A DNA stretch of 64,000 bases, taken from assembly GCA_029945725.1 (NCBI GenBank), contig JAQSDB010000004.1, positions 1-64,000 of the forward strand, in the 5' to 3' direction. The DNA is from a bacterium (lineage in GTDB: Bacteria > Pseudomonadota > Gammaproteobacteria > Pseudomonadales > Moraxellaceae). Every line of letters begins with the position of its first letter. The stretch's first letter is position 1. Positions 43,471 through 52,638 of the stretch are shown one piece after another. Position numbers and translations under genes: made by a program. Below the pieces are notes generated by a model. The model was given only the letters and a program-made list of their open reading frames with translations, ran no database searches and was not told the DNA's origin.

Positions 43471-45357
43471 TTACAACAACTTTTCCACCAGCCCCGATTC
43501 ACGCTGCGGCAAACGCGCAAGGCTTTCGGCAATCACTGACGCGGCGCCATGCAGGGAAAACTGTTTTCTGGCGCGGGTGACGGCGGTGTAGATCAGCGGG
43601 CGATCCAGTACGGCTGTCATCACTTCCGGCAGCACCAGCATCACGGCGTCAAATTCGGAGCCCTGCGCCTGGTGCACGGTCATGGCCCAGGCGGCTTCGT
43701 GGGCAGGCAGGCGGCCGGGAGCGAGGGCGCGGTAGCCGGCGTTTTTGCCTTGTGCGGCGCTGCTGTCTGCAGTGCCGCTTTCAAAAAACACGCGCAGGCC
43801 GTCGGGCGTCGGCAGGCAGATGCCGATGTCGCCGTTGAACAGGCGCAGCGCGTAATTGTTTTCGCGCACGATCACCGGGCGGCCGGCATACCAGGTCTCA
43901 ACACGGGCGGCTTCCATCAGGGCATTCAGACCCTCTACGCCACGCCAGCCCTTGCGGTGCGCGCACAGCACGCGAAAGCCGAGGAATGCCGCAAAGGCCT
44001 GCGCGGCATCACCACTCAAGGCGGCACGGCGGAAATCCGCATAGCCGCTGTTCAGGGCCTGACGCAGGGCATCGGCATCACTCGCCGCGTGCCACTGCAC
44101 ATCAGTCGCCAGCAAATCGGCCGGATGCGTTTCAAGCGTGCCCATGAACGCATCGACATTGCCTTCGCGTGCCGCGCTGGCGAGCTGTGCAATGCCGCTG
44201 CCGGCGGCAAATCGGTAGCTGTGCGTGAGTTCGACGCGGCAATCAGCCAGCGCTGTAGCAGGCGCATGCGGAGACAGCGCCACGTCGTAAGACTGCAGGG
44301 CCGTGCGCAGTTCCTGACTGCAACCCTGCGAGGAACAGAGATCACCGAACACGCTGCCCGCTTCCACCGAGGCCAGCTGGTCGCGATCGCCGAGCAGGAC
44401 AAGGCGGGCATCGGCCGGCAAGGCATCGAGCACCGCATGCATCAGCGCCAGATCAATCATCGAGGCTTCGTCGATCAGCAGCAGATCGCAGGCCAGGGGA
44501 TTTTTCTGATCGTGGCGAAAGCGGCCGGTATCGCCCTGCGCGCCGAGCAGGCGGTGCAGGGTTTGTGCATCTTCGGGAATCAGGGCTTTCTGTTCGGCGG
44601 AAAGCGGCAGTGTTTCCTTGGCCGTGCGTATGGATTCGGTGAGGCGTTGCGCGGCCTTGCCGGTGGGGGCCGCGAGCAGGATACGCAGCGGACCTATATT
44701 TTTGCCGCCCCCGCGAAGGCGGGGGCCCAGTGCCTCTGCATTTAAAGTCGCCGGGTCCCCGCCTTCGCGGGGATGACAGTTATTATTATTTTCTTGAGGC
44801 CCGTTGAGACTCTGCATCTGCAGCAACGCCAGCATTTTTACTACGGTGGTGGTCTTGCCTGTGCCGGGGCCGCCGCTGACCAGCGTCAGCGGCTTGAATT
44901 GCGCGAGCAAGGCAGCAAGACGCTGACGGTCTTCGGGATCATGTTCAAACAATCCGTCCAGATCAGTTTTCAGCTTTTCCGCATCCAGCGGCATCACCAT
45001 TTTCATCGCGCGGGCGCGCAACAGCGCCGCCACGCGCTCTTCGTGATGCCAGTAGCGCGCAAGATAAAAACGCTCGCTGTCGTCCAGCACAAACGGTGTA
45101 TAGCTGCCGGGTTTTCCCACCCAGTCATTGCCGGCCGTTATCAGGTCATCCCAGTCGGCGGTGAATTCCGGCGCCAGACGGATGCAGACATGTCCCGCCT
45201 CCACCGCCTGCAAAAGCAGTTCGATCGCGCTGCGCAGGGAAGCCGGCAGGTCCGGCGCCACGCGCGCCAGCCATTGCTGGTAGCTGCGCGCGAGCAGGGA
45301 TTCAGCGGCCGGCAAGGTGACGGGAATTGCTTCGCTCATGAAATTTTCCGTACTCAT
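43471..45357 (-). CDS. recD: exodeoxyribonuclease V alpha subunit RecD
   Basis: A 628-residue 5'-3' helicase subunit of RecBCD. Walker A G-G-P-G-T-G-K-T-T-T lies near residue 163, and motif I-a A-A-P-T-G-K-A-A-Q-R, D-E-A-S-M (motif II) and the C-terminal V-H-Q-A-Q-G-S-E are present. About 38 extra residues (185-222) between Walker A and motif I-a are encoded by a palindromic repeat, read in frame. The start overlaps the recB stop by ATGA (45354-45357). The 3' end is only 15 bases from the convergent OLD gene. Confidence 0.96.
   Translation of the reverse strand: MSTENFMSEAIPVTLPAAESLLARSYQQWLARVAPDLPASLRSAIELLLQAVEAGHVCIRLAPEFTADWDDLITAGNDWVGKPGSYTPFVLDDSERFYLARYWHHEERVAALLRARAMKMVMPLDAEKLKTDLDGLFEHDPEDRQRLAALLAQFKPLTLVSGGPGTGKTTTVVKMLALLQMQSLNGPQENNNNCHPREGGDPATLNAEALGPRLRGGGKNIGPLRILLAAPTGKAAQRLTESIRTAKETLPLSAEQKALIPEDAQTLHRLLGAQGDTGRFRHDQKNPLACDLLLIDEASMIDLALMHAVLDALPADARLVLLGDRDQLASVEAGSVFGDLCSSQGCSQELRTALQSYDVALSPHAPATALADCRVELTHSYRFAAGSGIAQLASAAREGNVDAFMGTLETHPADLLATDVQWHAASDADALRQALNSGYADFRRAALSGDAAQAFAAFLGFRVLCAHRKGWRGVEGLNALMEAARVETWYAGRPVIVRENNYALRLFNGDIGICLPTPDGLRVFFESGTADSSAAQGKNAGYRALAPGRLPAHEAAWAMTVHQAQGSEFDAVMLVLPEVMTAVLDRPLIYTAVTRARKQFSLHGAASVIAESLARLPQRESGLVEKLL
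44700..44790. repeat. palindromic repeat inserted in frame within recD
   Basis: Two GC-rich hairpins, 44707-44726 and 44756-44773, that are inverted copies of each other, joined by a spacer. Read on the minus strand it encodes C-H-P-R-E-G-G-D-P and later L-G-P-R-L-R-G-G. The 20 bases at 44744-44763 are identical to 48685-48704 within recB. Similar palindromes usually lie between genes in proteobacteria; here it adds about 38 codons. Confidence 0.85.
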
Positions 45358-48300
45358 GCCGCGCCCCTCATCAGGCCATCCAGCGCATCAATCAGGGCAA
45401 ACGAGGGTTTGCGTGCATACACGCCCTGCGTGGCGGCATCGATGCCGCGCAGGAACAGGTAGCGGGCACCACCCATGTCGCGCTCGTAATCGTAATGTCC
45501 GCCCAGCGTTACGCGCAGATGGCGATGCAGGGCCAGCACATAGAGCCAGTACTGCAGGTAGTAATGCGATTCCGCCACTGCACGCTCCAGGCGCTCCGGC
45601 GTATACGCTGCTGCCTCGCTGCCCAGCCAGTTGGTTTTGTAATCCACGACGTAGTAGCGGCCATCATGGCGGCACACCAGATCCATGAAGCCCTTGAGAT
45701 AGCCGTTGAGCGTGGTGAAATCGAGCTGCTTCAGTGCGGCCTGATACACCGGCGGCACATCGGGCAGGCTCAGGAAGGCATCGGCACGCAGGCCCTGCAC
45801 CGGATATACGAATTCCATTTCGGCCACGCGTGCATCCAGCTTCGACAGCACCATGCCTTTGGCATCGAGGGGTGAATGCAGCGGCGTATCCAGCCATTGC
45901 ATCAGCACTTTATCCACCACGGGCAGCCACACCGGGTCCATCGCATATTTCTTCATGGTGTCACTGACAAAGACACGGCGATCCCGCACGCGGCCCATGA
46001 GGATTTCTTCCAGCAACTCGTGCCAGAACACACCGGCCTGCGCACCACGCGGAAAGGCATGGATGCCTTCCGGCGCGACGATGTCGGCCACGGCGGCAGC
46101 AGCGGCCCTGGCATTCGCCTGCACATCGTGATCAGGGCTTTCATGCTCGTGTGCGGCTTCGCTCAAGCCGGTAAAGCTGCTGACGCGCCAGCGCCGCTGC
46201 AGGGAACGGCTGAAGGCCGGCACCACGGTTGTTTCCGGCTTGTCATTTTTCACGGCGCTGGCCACGGCATCCTGTTCCAGCAGCGGCTCCCAGGAAAATC
46301 CTTCCGGCACGGCCGCTTTCAGTTTTTCCAGCGCGGCCTGGCAAGCGGCGTAATCCGTTTTCTTCAGGGCAGCGGCGATGTTTTCCGCCTCGATGTCCGC
46401 ATCAATGTCGCCACCGCCGAGCAGCCAGCTCAGGGGCGCGGTCTCGCTGTCGTTGACCCAGCCCCAGAGGCCATAGCAGCGGTATTTGGCACGCGTGAGC
46501 GCGACATAGAGCACGCGCATTTTTTCCGCCAGGCGCTCGGTGGCCATGCGCTTGTAGGCGTGATCGAAATCCGGCGAGCCAATATCGAGTACCGATTCGG
46601 CACCGCGGCGGTATTCCGCGCGCATGATTTCCTGTTTCTGCAGCAGCGAGCCATCCCAGAGGAAGGGACAGAACACCACCGGATATTCCAGGCCCTTGCT
46701 GACATGAATGGTGAGTACCTGCACGCGGCCGGCATCGCTTTCCAGACGCAGCTGCGCATCCTCGGTTTTCTGGTTGTTGAGCGCGGCGGTGATCTGCTCG
46801 CGCAGCCACAGCAACTGGCGCTCCGGCACCGGCTCCTGATCGGCCTGCTGCTGCATCAGCATGGCCAGATGGCGCAGGTTGGTGAGACGGCGCTCGCCTT
46901 CGCTGGCGCTGAGCACGCGCTGCAGGATGCCGAATTCGGCAAGCAGGTTTTCCCACATCGCCATGAAGCCTTTTTGCTGCCAGCGCTCGCGCAACAGCAG
47001 CAGGCTGTCGATGCGTGCCGACCACAAGGCATCATGGCTTTGCTCGGCATCCAGCGCCTCGATGGCAATACCAAGCAGAGACGACAGCAGCGCCGCCTTG
47101 ACCAGTCCATCGCGGCCCGGCTGCGCCACGGCATCGAGCAGCATGAGCATGTCGGTGGCTTCACCGCTGGCAAACACCGATTGCTCGCTGCGCTGCACGG
47201 CCGCAATACCGCGCGCCGCCAGTGCTGCCACAATCAGGTGGCCGTAGGCATGCTTGGGCACGAGCACGGCAATATCGCGCGGCGCCAGCGGCGCATCACC
47301 GATCAGCGCCTTGCCCTGTGCGGCCGCATTGAGCAGCGTGGCAATTTCATTGGCGGTCGCCTCGACACTGAGGTCGGCCGCCCTTTCCTTGCTGAGGTAT
47401 TTGCCCTCGTTTTCCGGCAGCAGCCAGCAATGCAGCGCAGCTTTGCCATCCGCCACCACGAGATTCTTTTCCTGCTCCACCGCCACCACTTTCTGGTAGG
47501 AAAGATCGGAAAACAAAAAGGGATTGCTGTGCAGGGTGAACACCGCATTTACCGCCGCCACCAGCGGCGGCACGGAGCGGCGGTTGGTGGTGAGCGAATG
47601 GCGTTCGCTGGCGGAACCGCGCGCACGCAGGTAGGTGAAAATATCGGCGCCGCGGAAACTGTAGATTGCCTGCTTGGGATCACCGACCAGATACAGCGGC
47701 AGACCGGTGCCGCTGTAGAGCCGGTCGAAAACATGGAACTGCAGGGGATCGGTGTCCTGGAACTCGTCGATCAGGGCGGCGCTGTAGCGCTGGCGGATCT
47801 CGCGCAGCAATGATTCATCGGCTACCGCTTCGTAGAGCAGCACCAGCATGTCCTGATAGGAAATCAGTCCCTGCCTTTCCTTGAAATCGCGCAGTGAACC
47901 CAGCACGTCTTCCAGCACCGTGCGCCGGAAGCGCTCGACATGGCTGCCGGCCTGTTGCAGCCAGTCACCGAGCTGCTGCCAGAAAGCGTGCTGCGGCAAT
48001 TTCTTGCCCTTGCTTTTCAGCACGTACTGATCAAAACCATCCGGCGTCAGCGCCTGCAGGCTGGATTCATAACTGCCCTGCCCGCCCAGCCAGCCAGCCA
48101 GCGTGTGCAGCAGCGCCTCCACATCCCTGAACGGACTGTTTTTGGCCTTGCTCAGCTTGTCGGTGCTGAGCAGGTCTTCTTCAATGGCAGCGCGGTCTTT
48201 TTTCCAGCCGTTTTTCAGTTCCTGCAAACCGTCACGCAGCGCCGCATCGTCAACCACACCGTTGTCGGATTGCAGATTCAGATACGGTTTGCGCAGCAGC

Positions 48301-49049
48301 GCCTGCACATCCTGCATCACCACATCCGGCGTAATGTTCGAGGCTTCCACGAGATCGGCCAGCAAGGCATCTGCGCAATGGCGAATCCAGGCTTCCTGCA
48401 ACAGGCCCGGCAGGATTTCACGCTCGTCAGTGATGACTTCGGGCTCGGACAACAAGGCCGGCACTTGCGCTTCTCCCAGCACGCGCTGGCAAAAGGCATG
48501 AATGGTGTGGATGGCGGCTTCATCAAACGTGCGGCGCGCACTTTCCAGTTTTTGCAGGGCAGCATCGCGAGCGGAGATGAATCCTCTCCCTTCACTGTCG
48601 CCCCCATCCCCGCTTCGCGAGGATAAACTTCGGCGGAGGCCCGGTGCCTCATCAGAATCTGCGACAGCATCAGAAAAACCAGAAAAAGTCGCCGGGTCCC
48701 CGCCTGCGCCCCGCAGGAAGTACTCTTGGGGTGCGCCGGGACGACAGTTGTTTTTTGCGGGCTCATCGTCGCGAAAAGCATCGACGGCCCACTGGCAGAA
48801 GGGATCATCGCTGCCGCCGGCGAGCAGGGCCTTTTCCACCTCGGTGATGCGGGTGCGCAGGCGGTCGCGCAGTTCGGCCGTGGCGGCCTTGGTAAACGTC
48901 ACCACGAGGATTTCATCCACCGTGCGTTCGCTTTCCAGCAGCAGGCGCAGGTAAATGCCGGCGATAGTCCAGGTCTTGCCGGTGCCGGCGCTGGCTTCCA
49001 CCAGCTGGATGTCCTGCAGCGGCAGGGTATAAATATCGAGTGCACTCAT
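45354..49049 (-). CDS. recB: exodeoxyribonuclease V beta subunit RecB
   Basis: A 1231-residue 3'-5' helicase/nuclease subunit. Walker A E-A-S-A-G-T-G-K-T-W-T is near residue 20, UvrD-like helicase motifs run to about 870, and the RecB nuclease domain at the C-terminus has V-V-D-Y-K-T-N with the catalytic lysine and aspartate. Residues about 97-160 are an extra, low-similarity stretch encoded by a degenerate palindromic repeat related to the one in recD. The ATG lies in a 16-bp sequence duplicated by a small inserted element (49042-49057), and the stop overlaps recD. Confidence 0.96.
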   Translation of the reverse strand: MSALDIYTLPLQDIQLVEASAGTGKTWTIAGIYLRLLLESERTVDEILVVTFTKAATAELRDRLRTRITEVEKALLAGGSDDPFCQWAVDAFRDDEPAKNNCRPGAPQEYFLRGAGGDPATFSGFSDAVADSDEAPGLRRSLSSRSGDGGDSEGRGFISARDAALQKLESARRTFDEAAIHTIHAFCQRVLGEAQVPALLSEPEVITDEREILPGLLQEAWIRHCADALLADLVEASNITPDVVMQDVQALLRKPYLNLQSDNGVVDDAALRDGLQELKNGWKKDRAAIEEDLLSTDKLSKAKNSPFRDVEALLHTLAGWLGGQGSYESSLQALTPDGFDQYVLKSKGKKLPQHAFWQQLGDWLQQAGSHVERFRRTVLEDVLGSLRDFKERQGLISYQDMLVLLYEAVADESLLREIRQRYSAALIDEFQDTDPLQFHVFDRLYSGTGLPLYLVGDPKQAIYSFRGADIFTYLRARGSASERHSLTTNRRSVPPLVAAVNAVFTLHSNPFLFSDLSYQKVVAVEQEKNLVVADGKAALHCWLLPENEGKYLSKERAADLSVEATANEIATLLNAAAQGKALIGDAPLAPRDIAVLVPKHAYGHLIVAALAARGIAAVQRSEQSVFASGEATDMLMLLDAVAQPGRDGLVKAALLSSLLGIAIEALDAEQSHDALWSARIDSLLLLRERWQQKGFMAMWENLLAEFGILQRVLSASEGERRLTNLRHLAMLMQQQADQEPVPERQLLWLREQITAALNNQKTEDAQLRLESDAGRVQVLTIHVSKGLEYPVVFCPFLWDGSLLQKQEIMRAEYRRGAESVLDIGSPDFDHAYKRMATERLAEKMRVLYVALTRAKYRCYGLWGWVNDSETAPLSWLLGGGDIDADIEAENIAAALKKTDYAACQAALEKLKAAVPEGFSWEPLLEQDAVASAVKNDKPETTVVPAFSRSLQRRWRVSSFTGLSEAAHEHESPDHDVQANARAAAAAVADIVAPEGIHAFPRGAQAGVFWHELLEEILMGRVRDRRVFVSDTMKKYAMDPVWLPVVDKVLMQWLDTPLHSPLDAKGMVLSKLDARVAEMEFVYPVQGLRADAFLSLPDVPPVYQAALKQLDFTTLNGYLKGFMDLVCRHDGRYYVVDYKTNWLGSEAAAYTPERLERAVAESHYYLQYWLYVLALHRHLRVTLGGHYDYERDMGGARYLFLRGIDAATQGVYARKPSFALIDALDGLMRGAA
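48598..48749. repeat. degenerate palindromic repeat inserted in frame within recB
   Basis: Shares with the recD repeat the 20 bases at 48685-48704 (identical to 44744-44763), the GGTGCCTC block at 48643-48650 (AGTGCCTC in recD) and GACAGTT at 48743-48749. It is longer, with extra sequence between and inside the arms. The frame stays open across it, adding about 60 residues including A-G-G-D-P-A-T and a glycine/serine/arginine-rich part. Confidence 0.75.
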
Positions 49050-49234
49050 TTTTTCAGGGAACCTCTAAAAACCTGCTGAAGCCGCGCCAGCGGCGTTGGA
49101 AAAGGCCTCAAAATGCTCATTTACTGCATGTAAACTGCGCTTTTTCGGCCTTTTCCGCCTTGCTGTCATCAGCTTGATCAGGCTTTTAAAGGCACCCTTC
49201 CGTGCCACATTTTTAAAAGCACTCATTTTTTCAG
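49042..49234. mobile_element. small inserted element at the recC/recB junction with 16-bp direct repeats
   Basis: A 161-bp element (49058-49218) flanked by identical copies of GCACTCATTTTTTCAG (49042-49057 and 49219-49234). On the minus strand each copy reads CTGAAAAAATGAGTGC, holding the recC stop TGA and the recB start ATG as an ATGA overlap. The left copy serves recB and the right copy serves recC. The element itself encodes no obvious protein of its own, though one frame is open across it, and its ends (CTAAAAACC and TTAAAAATG, read inwards) are only weakly alike. It resembles a miniature, non-autonomous element. Confidence 0.75.
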
Positions 49235-52200
49235 TGCCTCTTTCAACGGGCCGTAAAGGCGATCTGCCCAGGCGGTGAATCGTTCGTCGCAGGGATCGGC
49301 ATCGCGCCAGGCCAGCCGCACCCACGCATCTTCGGCATCGCCGCGCGCATAGGCCGAACCTTCATAGGCTTTTTGCGCGGCATGAATATCCTGTTTCTGC
49401 GCCCATGCCGGCGAAGACTGGCGGAACAGCGGCAAGGGGATGCTCATGCCTTCCGCATAGGCCGCGCACAAATCACGCAGGCCCTGCAGCGGATTTTCAT
49501 CCGGCTCCAGCACCACTTCGCGATCAGCGCTCATGAGGCGGCTCTGCAGGGCCACGCCTTCCGGCGCGAGCCAGCACAGCAGCAAATGCGAAAGCCGCAA
49601 CATCAGGATATCCGTGGGATAAATATTCTTTTCCAGCGACACGCGTACGATACCGGCCGGGGTGATATCGGTGAGCAGGCCGCTCAGCGTCACGCCTTCT
49701 TCCGCAAGACTGAAGGCGGCTGGCGCCAGCATGCCGGCAAGCCAGGGCTGCACTTTCTCGTGCAGATCAGCCATGCGTTCGGCTTCCTGACGAAACAGGC
49801 GTTCGCCCCAGGCACCGGCCGGCAACAGGCCTTCGCCACGCAGGCTTTCCAGCGCGAGGCCCGGCTGCGCAAACAAGCGCTGGCGCAACTGGCGCTGGTC
49901 GGTGAGCTGCACCGGTTCTTCGTCTTCGAGCATCGCCTCGGTATAGGCGAGCTGTACTCCCAAACGTTCGCGAAAGAAAAAACGCACGGGATGCGAAAGG
50001 AAACGCTCGAAGCGCGGCAGCGTCACACTCAGCAAGGCCGCTTCGGGGGCGGGCAAGGCGTGGGCGAACGCCGCCTGTTCTGCTCCGCCCTGCCCGTCAA
50101 CCGTACGCAGACCAACCACCTGGCTGGCATCGGCAAAAGCCTGCGAGAAGGAAAAATACGGCGCACGGCCACGGAAATATTCGGGACTGAAGGGTTGCAG
50201 GAAATGTCGGGTGACAAAGCGCTGCTGGAACGCCGCCTCGCTTTCAAACACGACTGTCGTGCGCAGCTGGTCCATCAGCTCGGCCAGCACCGGCGACGGC
50301 GCCGTCAGCGTGCCGTCGGTATCGCTGACGCCGACATGGCTGAGATAGAGCGTGTCGCGCGCTGCCATCAGCGTTTCCAGAAACAGGTAACGGTCATCCT
50401 GGCGGCGCGAACGGTCACCCGGCTGCGCATGTTCAGCCATCAGGTCAAACGACCAGGGTTTTTGCTGGCGCGGAAACAGGCCGTCATCCAGGCCCAGCAC
50501 CGCGACGACTTTGAACGGCAGGCTGCGCATGGGCACCATGGCGCAAACAGTGACGGCGCCGTGCAGGAATCCGCGCCGGCTTTCCAGCCCCTGCAACTGG
50601 CGCTTGAGCCAGCTTTGCAAAACGGCAAAGGGTTGCGGCTCGGTGCTTTCCGAAAGCCGCGCCTGCTCGCGCAATTCCGCAGTGACTTCATGCAGGTGCA
50701 GCAGGGCCTCGGCGCTTTCTGTCGTCTCGGCAAAAAATGCCGCGATCAGGTGCTCCAGCGTATCGGCCCAGGCCAGCAGCGAACGCGGCAGCGCGAGCTG
50801 GCTTTCCCAGAACAGCATGCGTTCGACCAGCGTGGTGAGGCGCGCCATCACCTGCGCCTGCGACACGGAAAACACCAGCGCAGCCGGTACGCGGCCGGCA
50901 AAGCGGTGATCGTTTTCCGGCGCGAGTTCCACCGGCAAGACAAAACCCAGCAGCAGGCGCGAGAGTGCATCACGCCACGTCAGCGGCACATCATCGGGCA
51001 GACCCTGGCTGCGACGGTCTTGCGCATCGCGGCCCCAGCGCAGGTGCAGTTCCTCGCACCAGCGTCGTATCACCGGCACATCACCTGCGCCCAGTTCAAA
51101 ACGCGCCAGCAGGGCCGGCTCTTCCAGCAGCGCGAGCACGCGCTCGACTTCAAAACGCGAGCCCGGCAGCGCCAGCAGTTCGCTGAAGCGGCGCAACAAG
51201 GGCACGTCGAGTTCAAGACGGCGGTCAGCAATGGTGTAGGGAATGGCCGAGGGTTGCGTGCGCGTGCCGAACACGGCGTCCACCAGCGGCGCATAGCGCT
51301 GGATGTCGCTGCACATCACCAGCACATCATCCGGCATCAGCTGCGGATTTTTCTGGAACAGCATGAGCAGCTGATCGTGCAGCACCTCGATTTCGCGCAA
51401 GGGGCTGTGGCAGACATGAATCTGCACGGAATGATCATCTGCCGCCGCGCACATTTTTTCTGCCGGCGTGCGCACGGTCTGCGTCAGCAAATCGCTTTGC
51501 AGGGCTGCGAGCACGCTGCCGCTTTGCGGCGCCACAAAGGCATGGCCGGCAACGGGTTCATTGATGCCGCTGGCCGCCACCGCATTGATGAAATCGCGGC
51601 CCTGCTGGCCGAGCGATGCCAGCAGCGCATGCGCGCCCTCGCCCGTGTCGCCACGCTTGAGCTGGCCCCAGTATTCCTGGCTGGGATTGAGCAGGAAGAG
51701 ATCCACCTCGGTGCGCTCGCCCAGCGCCGTGAGCAGGCGCCAGTACATGGGCGGCAGGCTGCTGACACCAAACACGCTGAGCCGGCCGGGCAGGCCCGGC
51801 ACTTCACCGGCCCGCAAGGCGGCTTCGAGCCTGGCGAGCAGGCGTGCGCGATGCGGCGCTTCCTTTCTGGCCAGGCGCTGCCACAGCGTTGCCTGCCAGT
51901 TCTCATCAGCGCCAAGGCCCAGGCGCTTGCCCGCTTCCCAGGAGCGTATCCAGTCGGGGCGGTAAATCAGGTATTGATCAAAGACATCGGTGACGCGCCA
52001 GGCCAGCTCGTAGCGGCCGCGCGTATCGGCGGCTTTCCAGTTCGCCGCCATCGCGGCATCTTCATGCTCGAGCACGGAAGGCAGTTCCGGCAGCACGCGC
52101 CACACCAGCGCCTCGCGATCAAACGGCGAGCGCGCCGGCACATCGGGAAACACGCGCGTGATGAGCTGCCAGACAAAGGCCGCCGGCAGGCGGAAATCCA

Positions 52201-52381
52201 GATTGGCGGCAATGCCCTGCTCCTGCGCCAGCGCAAATCCCAGCCAGCGCTGCATGCCCTTGCTCGGCACCAGCAGGGTTTCAGGTTCCAGGGGATCGCG
52301 AAACTGGTCGGGTGACGCGCGCGTGGCCAGATACAGGCGCATGAGCGCGTCCAGCATGTTCGACTGATAGAGATTTAGCAT
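49223..52381 (-). CDS. recC: exodeoxyribonuclease V gamma subunit RecC
   Basis: A 1052-residue subunit that holds the complex together and recognises Chi. It is slightly shorter than the E. coli protein (about 1120). Inactive helicase-like domains are recognisable by L-V-P-S-K-G-M-Q-R-W-L near the start, and by V-A-V-L-G-L-D-D-G-L-F-P-R-Q in the second half. The start at 52381 (M-L-N-L-Y-Q-S-N) is by homology; no strong ribosome binding site is seen. It is first in the recC-recB-recD operon, and 177 bases (element plus duplicated site) now separate its stop from the recB start. Confidence 0.95.
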   Translation of the reverse strand: MLNLYQSNMLDALMRLYLATRASPDQFRDPLEPETLLVPSKGMQRWLGFALAQEQGIAANLDFRLPAAFVWQLITRVFPDVPARSPFDREALVWRVLPELPSVLEHEDAAMAANWKAADTRGRYELAWRVTDVFDQYLIYRPDWIRSWEAGKRLGLGADENWQATLWQRLARKEAPHRARLLARLEAALRAGEVPGLPGRLSVFGVSSLPPMYWRLLTALGERTEVDLFLLNPSQEYWGQLKRGDTGEGAHALLASLGQQGRDFINAVAASGINEPVAGHAFVAPQSGSVLAALQSDLLTQTVRTPAEKMCAAADDHSVQIHVCHSPLREIEVLHDQLLMLFQKNPQLMPDDVLVMCSDIQRYAPLVDAVFGTRTQPSAIPYTIADRRLELDVPLLRRFSELLALPGSRFEVERVLALLEEPALLARFELGAGDVPVIRRWCEELHLRWGRDAQDRRSQGLPDDVPLTWRDALSRLLLGFVLPVELAPENDHRFAGRVPAALVFSVSQAQVMARLTTLVERMLFWESQLALPRSLLAWADTLEHLIAAFFAETTESAEALLHLHEVTAELREQARLSESTEPQPFAVLQSWLKRQLQGLESRRGFLHGAVTVCAMVPMRSLPFKVVAVLGLDDGLFPRQQKPWSFDLMAEHAQPGDRSRRQDDRYLFLETLMAARDTLYLSHVGVSDTDGTLTAPSPVLAELMDQLRTTVVFESEAAFQQRFVTRHFLQPFSPEYFRGRAPYFSFSQAFADASQVVGLRTVDGQGGAEQAAFAHALPAPEAALLSVTLPRFERFLSHPVRFFFRERLGVQLAYTEAMLEDEEPVQLTDQRQLRQRLFAQPGLALESLRGEGLLPAGAWGERLFRQEAERMADLHEKVQPWLAGMLAPAAFSLAEEGVTLSGLLTDITPAGIVRVSLEKNIYPTDILMLRLSHLLLCWLAPEGVALQSRLMSADREVVLEPDENPLQGLRDLCAAYAEGMSIPLPLFRQSSPAWAQKQDIHAAQKAYEGSAYARGDAEDAWVRLAWRDADPCDERFTAWADRLYGPLKEALKK

Positions 52382-52638
52382 CGCGGCAGTGTGCCAGCAC
52401 GGCGGGTTGCTTCCCATACAGACAAGAGCCCGATCAGGATTTTCTTATGAGTCATCGGTAGCGGCCTTAAACTGACACTTCATGTTTATGGAAAGGTTCT
52501 TTTGCATAAGAAACCCATGCAAAAAGCCAGGGTTGTAAACCCGATCAGACATCGCCACCTCAAACCATCTGCAAGCGGATAGTGACGAGTCCTGACAGCC
52601 CGGCCGGTATTCACAATCCGGATTCACAGCGCCCGGCC

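Noticed and set aside
41683-45357. OLD plus RecD as a Gabija-like (GajA-GajB) pair
   Set aside because: The neighbour is a true recD in the recCBD operon on the opposite strand, not a GajB UvrD-like helicase in an operon with the OLD gene.
45876-47813. 645-codon plus-strand frame opposite recB
   Set aside because: Antisense to conserved helicase motifs, with H/Q/R-rich composition.
49065-49325. 86-codon minus-strand frame across the recC/recB junction as a gene
   Set aside because: It runs through the end of recC and the inserted element and lacks a ribosome binding site. It is better explained as the non-coding element.
49373-52315. A 980-codon open frame on the plus strand opposite recC
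   Set aside because: It is fully antisense to a well-conserved gene. Its translation is rich in R, H, Q and A without domain motifs, the usual artefact in high-GC coding DNA.
52382-52638. Small minus-strand open frame between hipA and recC (52445-52642)
   Set aside because: It overlaps the hipA end, has no recognisable product and no convincing start signal. The gap is treated as non-coding.
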